10,800 nucleotides of DNA. Source: JBEHYA01 sp048498415 (GTDB lineage: Bacteria > Pseudomonadota > Alphaproteobacteria > UBA9219 > RGZA01). The position numbers and the translations under genes are program-made. Below the pieces are notes generated by a model. The model was not told the origin of the DNA, did no database searches, and saw only the letters and a program-made list of their open reading frames with translations. The DNA is taken from assembly GCA_048498415.1 (NCBI GenBank), contig JBEHYA010000067.1:1-10800 (forward strand), given 5' to 3'. This document shows, piece after piece, positions 7,210-10,800 of this stretch (position 1 is the stretch's first letter; the number at the start of each line of letters is the position of its first letter).

Positions 7210-7263
7210 AGGCGGGGGCCCCGCGTGCCTGCTAAAAACGCTGATTTGGCGGCGTTTATTTTG
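7210..7263 (+). terminator. Probable asd terminator region: GC-rich palindrome and AAACGC/GCGTTT hairpin
   Basis: The palindrome GCGGGGGCCCCGC at 7212-7224 is nested inside AGGC/GCCT arms (7210-7213 and 7227-7230). It is followed by AAACGC (7236-7241) and GCGTTT (7252-7257), which can pair across a 10-base loop, and then by ATTTTG. The A-run before the second stem and the T-rich tract after it suit an intrinsic terminator for asd. The stem is short, so strength is uncertain. Confidence 0.45.
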
Positions 7264-7288
7264 TAATTTATTTGCATAACAAGCGGTC

Positions 7289-7294
7289 TATACT
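7289..7294 (+). promoter_or_regulatory. Possible -10 element for the two-membrane-segment gene
   Basis: TATACT lies 23 bases before the ATG at 7318, after an AT-rich stretch (7255-7280). It implies a start near 7301 and a leader of about 17 bases that contains the AGGA ribosome-binding site at 7307-7310. The 12 bases TATACTGGCGCC match exactly the bases before the MarC-family gene. No clear -35. Confidence 0.35.
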
Positions 7295-7317
7295 GGCGCC
7301 CATATTAGGAATGCCAT

Positions 7318-7950
7318 ATGACCACACCGCAAAATATGTATGAATTTATCGCCGCGCACCGCCACATCATTGAAGGCCGCGCCGCGCTCGACCGCGCATC
7401 GCACAACGCGCGAAAGCAAGATAACAAAAACAGCGCCGACGCTGAAAAGCTGGTCGGCCAGATGGTGCTGGCCACGCAAAACCCCGGCTATGTGCGCGCT
7501 GCCGATATTTATCACACCGCCATCGAAGACCTGCAGATCGAACGCCAGCGCGCCGGTTTTATCGCTTTGGCCGGCGCCATCGCCAGCGGGACGGGCGGCA
7601 TTATCACCGCCGCTGCGGCATCCGATCTCGGTTTCAAGGCGGCGGCGCTTGAATTCAGTTTTGGCCCCGCGGTTCTATTGATTGCCGCGTTTGCGGGTTT
7701 CAGTGTATGGGCCAGGCGCATGGCAAATTTTCATGCGCAGCAATATGATACCGCCGGCACCGCCCGCCGCGATGCCCCGCGCAGCCAGCGCGTCACCGAC
7801 CGCGCGATCGACGTGCTCGGCCGCTACCAGCGCCGGCCGGATGATTTCAAAACCCCCTATGGCGCCGCTTTTACCCAGGCCGCCCCGGTGGTCATCCGCC
7901 GGCTTGCCACCGGCATGAAAATCCGCGCCGAACGGTTAAATAAAGGCTGA
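7318..7950 (+). CDS. Hypothetical small membrane protein with two central membrane segments
   Basis: I do not recognise this 210-residue protein. The first ~78 residues are hydrophilic and probably helical, with many Ala, Arg and His residues. Two hydrophobic segments follow at about 80-101 (small residues and glycine) and 114-132 (ending FAGFSVWARR). The last ~75 residues are basic and hydrophilic, so both ends should be on the same side, probably cytoplasmic by the positive flanks (QIERQR before, WARR after). The start is well supported: AGGA at 7307-7310 lies seven bases before the ATG, and a TATACT -10 candidate lies further upstream. The gene converges on purD and abuts it stop to stop. 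It shares with the 4972-6015 protein the layout of soluble arms around a hydrophobic centre, but I see no sequence similarity. Function unknown. Confidence 0.82.
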   Translation: MTTPQNMYEFIAAHRHIIEGRAALDRASHNARKQDNKNSADAEKLVGQMVLATQNPGYVRAADIYHTAIEDLQIERQRAGFIALAGAIASGTGGIITAAAASDLGFKAAALEFSFGPAVLLIAAFAGFSVWARRMANFHAQQYDTAGTARRDAPRSQRVTDRAIDVLGRYQRRPDDFKTPYGAAFTQAAPVVIRRLATGMKIRAERLNKG

Positions 7951-9216
7951 TTAAAGTGCGCGCCAGCCGATATCGCGGCGGCAGAAGCCTTCCGGCCATT
8001 TGATCGCATCCACCGCTTTATAGGCGTTGCCTTGCGCGGTTTTCACATCCGCGCCAAAGCCGGTCACCGCCAGCACGCGCCCGCCGGTCGCAATCACCTG
8101 GCCGTCTTTCGCTACCGTGCCCGCATGGAAGACGGTGGCAGCAGGAATTTTCGCCGCCGCATCCAGCCCGTTGATGACGGTGTTCTTCACATAATTGCCG
8201 GGATAGCCGTTGGCGGCCATCACCACCGTTACAACTGCCTGCGGCAGCCATTCCAGCTTCACGGTCTCCAGCTTGCCTTCGGCGGTGGCTACCAGCACTT
8301 CCAGCAAATCCGATTTCAGGCGCGGCAGCATGGCTTCGGTTTCCGGGTCGCCAAAGCGCACATTGTATTCAATGAGGCGGGGGCCGGTTTTGGTGATCAT
8401 GAGGCCGGCGAACAGAATGCCGCGAAAGGGCGTGCCCTGGCGGGCCATGTAACGTGCGGTGGGCAGCACAATTTCGTTCATCACGCGCGCATTCATTTCT
8501 TCCGTCATGACGGGCGCCGGGGAATAGGCGCCCATGCCGCCGGTATTAGGGCCTTTATCGCCGTCAAACGCGCGTTTGTGGTCCTGGGCGCTGGCAAAGG
8601 CAATTGCTTTTTCGCCATCCACGAGCGCGAAAAAGCTGGCTTCTTCGCCATCCATATATTCTTCAATCACCACTTCTGCGCCCGCATCGCCGAAGGTTTT
8701 GGCGAGCATGGCATCATCCACCGCTTTAATGGCATCATCCATCGTCATGGCAACCGTCACGCCTTTGCCGGCCGCCAGACCATCCGCCTTTACCACAATC
8801 GGTGCGCCGTTTTTTTGAATGTAAGCGATGGCTTCCGCATGATTGTTGAAGCGCGCATAGGCAGCCGTGGGTACGCCCGCCAGCTTGCACACATCTTTCA
8901 TAAAGCCTTTGGAGCCTTCAAGCTGCGCGGCCGCCGCATGGGGGCCGAACACCTTGATGCCAGCTTTTGTAAGCGCATCGGCAAGCCCGGCCACCAGCGG
9001 GCCTTCGGGGCCGACCATCACGAAATCAATTTTGTTGGCACGGCAGGCATCCACAATGCCTTGCGTATTATCAGCCGCGACATTCAGGCAGGTGGCGATC
9101 TGCGCCATGCCGGCATTGCCGGGGGCGGCGAATAATTTGCCCAGCTTCGGCGATTTCGCAATCGCCCAGCATAAGGCATGTTCACGCCCACCACTGCCCA
9201 CAACCAGCACATTCAT
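7951..9216 (-). CDS. purD: Phosphoribosylamine-glycine ligase (GAR synthetase)
   Basis: Second step of de novo purine synthesis: joins phosphoribosylamine and glycine using ATP to form GAR. At 421 residues it is a complete ATP-grasp enzyme. Visible motifs: N-terminal VLVVGSGGREHAL (3-15), VGPEGPLVAGL (68-78), the nucleotide lysine region VVKADGLAAGKGV (141-153), QDHKRAFDGDKGPNTGGMGAY (split as QDHKRAFDGD 211-220 and KGPNTGGMGAY 221-231), the metal-binding EYNVRFGDPE (283-292), and the C-terminal CRRDIGWRA typical of the family. The ATG at 9216 is chosen over a TTG at 9246 because AAGGG (complement of 9225-9229) lies eight bases upstream and the Rossmann strand then starts at residue 3. It is divergent from xseA, an arrangement I recall from other alphaproteobacteria. 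Confidence 0.98.
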   Translation of the reverse strand: MNVLVVGSGGREHALCWAIAKSPKLGKLFAAPGNAGMAQIATCLNVAADNTQGIVDACRANKIDFVMVGPEGPLVAGLADALTKAGIKVFGPHAAAAQLEGSKGFMKDVCKLAGVPTAAYARFNNHAEAIAYIQKNGAPIVVKADGLAAGKGVTVAMTMDDAIKAVDDAMLAKTFGDAGAEVVIEEYMDGEEASFFALVDGEKAIAFASAQDHKRAFDGDKGPNTGGMGAYSPAPVMTEEMNARVMNEIVLPTARYMARQGTPFRGILFAGLMITKTGPRLIEYNVRFGDPETEAMLPRLKSDLLEVLVATAEGKLETVKLEWLPQAVVTVVMAANGYPGNYVKNTVINGLDAAAKIPAATVFHAGTVAKDGQVIATGGRVLAVTGFGADVKTAQGNAYKAVDAIKWPEGFCRRDIGWRAL

Positions 9217-9266
9217 GAGAAAATCCCTTGTTTTATCGGGCCCCAACTTACTTTATGATTTCAGCC
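9217..9266. promoter_or_regulatory. Short divergent control region between purD and xseA
   Basis: Only 50 bases separate the chosen starts. The minus strand carries the purD ribosome-binding site (complement of 9225-9229). On the plus strand TATGAT at 9254-9259 could be an xseA -10 and would place the start about at the ATG at 9267, again suggesting a leaderless message; TTGTTT at 9228-9233 is a possible -35 with an overlong 20-base spacer. No operator palindrome was seen, though GGGCCCC is at 9238-9244. Confidence 0.3.
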
Positions 9267-10646
9267 ATGACAACCGAGGCGACATCTTCCTTATTTGACC
9301 AGCCGGCAAAGGGCGCGAATGTGCCCGAATATTCGGTGGCCGAGATTTCGCAGGCCGTGAAGCGCCAGATTGAAGGCGAATTCGGCCATGTGCGCGTGAA
9401 AGGCGAGGTGACCCAGCCCAAGCTGCATTCCTCGGGGCATCTCTATCTCACGCTCAAAGATGAAGGCGCGGTGCTGGCGGCGGTGTGCTGGCGCGGCCAA
9501 GTGAGCCGATTAAAAGTGAAAGTCGAGGAGGGGATGGAGGTGGTGGCCACCGGCCGTCTCACCACCTATCCCGGCCAGTCGAAATACCAGCTGGTCATCG
9601 AGCAGATGGCGCTGGCGGGCATCGGCGCTTTGCTCAAAATGCTGGATGAACGGCGCAAGAAGCTGGCCGCCGAAGGCTTGTTTGACGAAAAGCGCAAAAA
9701 GCCGTTGCCCTATATGCCGCGCGTGATCGGCGTGATCACCTCGCCCACCGGCGCGGTGATCAAGGATATTCTCCACCGCCTTGCCGACCGTTTCCCCGTG
9801 CGCGTTCTCGTGTGGCCGGTGGCCGTGCAGGGCGATAATGCCGCCGCGCAGGTGGCGGGCGCCATTACGGGCTTCAATGCGCTGGACGAAAACGACCCGG
9901 TGCCGCGGCCGGATGTTTTGATTGTCGCCCGCGGCGGCGGCTCGCTGGAAGATTTGCTGGCGTTTCATGAAGAAGTGGTGGTGCGGGCGGCAGCGGCCAG
10001 CCGTATCCCGCTTATCTCCGCGGTGGGCCATGAAACCGATACTACGCTGATTGATTATGCGTCCGATCGCCGTGCGCCGACGCCCACCGCCGCCGCTGAA
10101 ATGGCCGTGCCGGTGCGGCGCGAATTGCAGCAGCGCGTGAATGAACTTGCAGGCCTGCTGGATGATGCGTGGGCCCGGCGTCTGGAACTGCAGCGCGGCA
10201 TTCTCGCCCATCACGTCTCGCATCTCACCCACCCGCGCCAACTGATTGAAAATTTAACGCAGAAACTGGATGAACGCACCGAGCGCATGGTGCTGGCGAT
10301 CACCAACCACTTCCGCCGCCAGCAGGATAAGACGCGGCAGGTCGCTGCGGGGCTAAGCCTTACCGCCATCCGCCAGAACATGCGCCATGGCGGCGAGAAA
10401 CTGGCGCAGTTTTCGGAACGCATGCGGGTTGCCATGGCCCGCATCACCGAACGCCGCGCGGAACAGATGAAAGGCCTCGGCCAGTTGCTGGAGACGCTGT
10501 CGTATAACAGCATTCTCAAACGCGGCTTCGCGCTGGTGCGGGATAAAGACGGCGTAGCGGTAACGCGCGCGGGCGATGTCAAGGCCGGCGCCAAGCTGGA
10601 TATTGTGTTTGCCGATGGCAGCAAGCCGGTGACGGCGGATAAATAA
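9267..10646 (+). CDS. xseA: Exodeoxyribonuclease VII large subunit
   Basis: Catalytic subunit of exonuclease VII, which degrades single-stranded DNA from both ends in repair and is assembled with several copies of XseB; no xseB is in the window. At 459 residues it has the normal length. The N-terminal OB fold covers about 20-115 (EYSVAEISQAVK, VRVKGEV, GHLYLTLKD). The nuclease domain starts at PRVIGVITSPTGAVIKDI (151-168), continues with VARGGGSLEDLLAF (220-233) and ISAVGHETDTTLIDYASD (250-267), then RAPTPTAAAEMAVP. A long helical, Arg/Gln-rich coiled-coil region follows, and the C-terminal SILKRGFALV motif is present. Start is uncertain: ATG 9267 or ATG 9255, both without a clear ribosome-binding site; the TTG at 9228 would overlap purD's leader. 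Hairpins follow the stop directly. Confidence 0.97.
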   Translation: MTTEATSSLFDQPAKGANVPEYSVAEISQAVKRQIEGEFGHVRVKGEVTQPKLHSSGHLYLTLKDEGAVLAAVCWRGQVSRLKVKVEEGMEVVATGRLTTYPGQSKYQLVIEQMALAGIGALLKMLDERRKKLAAEGLFDEKRKKPLPYMPRVIGVITSPTGAVIKDILHRLADRFPVRVLVWPVAVQGDNAAAQVAGAITGFNALDENDPVPRPDVLIVARGGGSLEDLLAFHEEVVVRAAAASRIPLISAVGHETDTTLIDYASDRRAPTPTAAAEMAVPVRRELQQRVNELAGLLDDAWARRLELQRGILAHHVSHLTHPRQLIENLTQKLDERTERMVLAITNHFRRQQDKTRQVAAGLSLTAIRQNMRHGGEKLAQFSERMRVAMARITERRAEQMKGLGQLLETLSYNSILKRGFALVRDKDGVAVTRAGDVKAGAKLDIVFADGSKPVTADK

Positions 10647-10648
10647 CA

Positions 10649-10729
10649 GTATGCCCCGTTGAAAAACGGGGCCCATCTATCAACAATCCATATGCGTAGA
10701 AATGGGCCCCGGCTTTCGCCGGGGCATAC
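10649..10729. repeat. REP/BIME-like pair of mutually inverted palindromes
   Basis: Two 28-base units (10649-10676 and 10702-10729) are inverted copies of each other, 24 of 28 matching, around a 25-base spacer. Each is itself a hairpin with an 8-base-pair stem. The first reads GCCCCGTT, loop GAAA, AACGGGGC (10653-10672). The second, read on the minus strand, is GCCCCGGC, loop GAAA, GCCGGGGC (10706-10725). The four differences form the two inner base pairs (TT with AA versus GC with GC), so pairing is kept. Both units have GTAT on one side and CCAT on the other. This matches the general design of bacterial REP pairs (BIMEs); a MITE-like element with inverted ends is the alternative. No other copy was seen in the window. 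Confidence 0.75.
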
Positions 10730-10735
10730 ATTTTT
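10706..10735 (+). terminator. Probable intrinsic terminator after xseA
   Basis: The second REP-like hairpin (8 perfect GC-rich pairs with a TTTC loop on this strand) is followed by ATACA and then TTTTT at 10731-10735. The T-run begins five bases after the stem, a little far, but the fold is strong. This may be the working terminator for xseA, 60 bases after its stop. Confidence 0.55.
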
Positions 10736-10751
10736 CTATTTAACTTCTAAA

Positions 10752-10770
10752 CTTCCCGCTGCGCGGGAAG
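10752..10770. repeat. Perfect hairpin CTTCCCGC / GCGGGAAG
   Basis: CTTCCCGC (10752-10759) and GCGGGAAG (10763-10770) are perfect inverted repeats with a three-base loop. It is preceded by an AT-rich stretch (10730-10751), so read on the minus strand the stem is followed by TTTAG and other T-rich sequence. It could terminate a minus-strand gene lying beyond the right edge, or belong to the same palindromic cluster. Confidence 0.6.
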
Positions 10771-10780
10771 CCCGTCGGCG

Positions 10781-10797
10781 GCAGGCGCCCCGCCTGC
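10781..10797. repeat. Perfect hairpin GCAGGCG / CGCCTGC at the window edge
   Basis: GCAGGCG (10781-10787) and CGCCTGC (10791-10797) are perfect inverted repeats around CCC. It is cut close to the window end, so the full element may be longer. No coding sequence is supported in 10647-10800. Confidence 0.5.
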
Positions 10798-10800
10798 GCG

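Noticed and set aside
7195..7232. GC-rich stretch after asd as another copy of the hairpins at 10781-10797
   Set aside because: They share short GCCCCGC and GCCTGC strings but cannot be aligned over a full unit; the resemblance is at composition level.
8032..9135. A 367-codon open frame on the plus strand inside purD
   Set aside because: It is antisense to a complete, motif-rich purD. Its product is full of His, Gly, Arg and Phe in the way expected from a shadow frame of GC-rich coding DNA, and it has no recognisable domain.
9228..9266. TTG-initiated extension of xseA and the TTG-initiated extension of purD (to 9246), which would overlap
   Set aside because: ATG starts with better family fit exist for both; purD has a well-spaced AAGGG before ATG 9216, and the extended N-termini show no conserved character.

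Overview
The window reads as about 10.8 kb of bacterial chromosome with moderately high GC and dense coding. Gene content and protein style (a bifunctional Rsh, the MarC family, asd, and a divergent purD/xseA pair) fit an alphaproteobacterium; I cannot place it more finely from sequence alone. There are eight genes and no tRNA, rRNA, CRISPR array, transposase or phage gene.

Layout, left to right: (1) 60-1952 (+), a divergent RelA/SpoT-homologue (RSH) paralogue that has lost every hydrolase motif and the C-terminal ZFD/ACT part but keeps several synthetase-core residues; (2) 1977-2606 (+), a MarC-family membrane protein; (3) 2722-4971 (+), a full-length bifunctional ppGpp synthetase/hydrolase; (4) 4972-6015 (-), an unrecognised protein with a glycine-rich hydrophobic centre; (5) 6133-7152 (+), aspartate-semialdehyde dehydrogenase; (6) 7318-7950 (+), an unrecognised protein with two membrane segments; (7) 7951-9216 (-), PurD; (8) 9267-10646 (+), XseA. 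After xseA, the last ~150 bases are a cluster of hairpins, including an 81-base pair of mutually inverted palindromes resembling a REP/BIME element.

How the genes relate: asd, purD and xseA are housekeeping genes (amino acids from aspartate, purine synthesis, DNA repair) with no evident shared pathway. The unusual part is the left third, where two RSH-family proteins lie within 5 kb of each other. The downstream one has all residues for making and degrading (p)ppGpp. The upstream one aligns collinearly through the HD, synthetase and TGS domains, but its HD is dead and its nucleotide-binding loops are altered. It could be a regulator or partner of the canonical enzyme, or a synthetase with changed activity; this is inference. 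Both convergent gene pairs (rsh/4972 gene and 7318 gene/purD) abut stop to stop with no bases between them.
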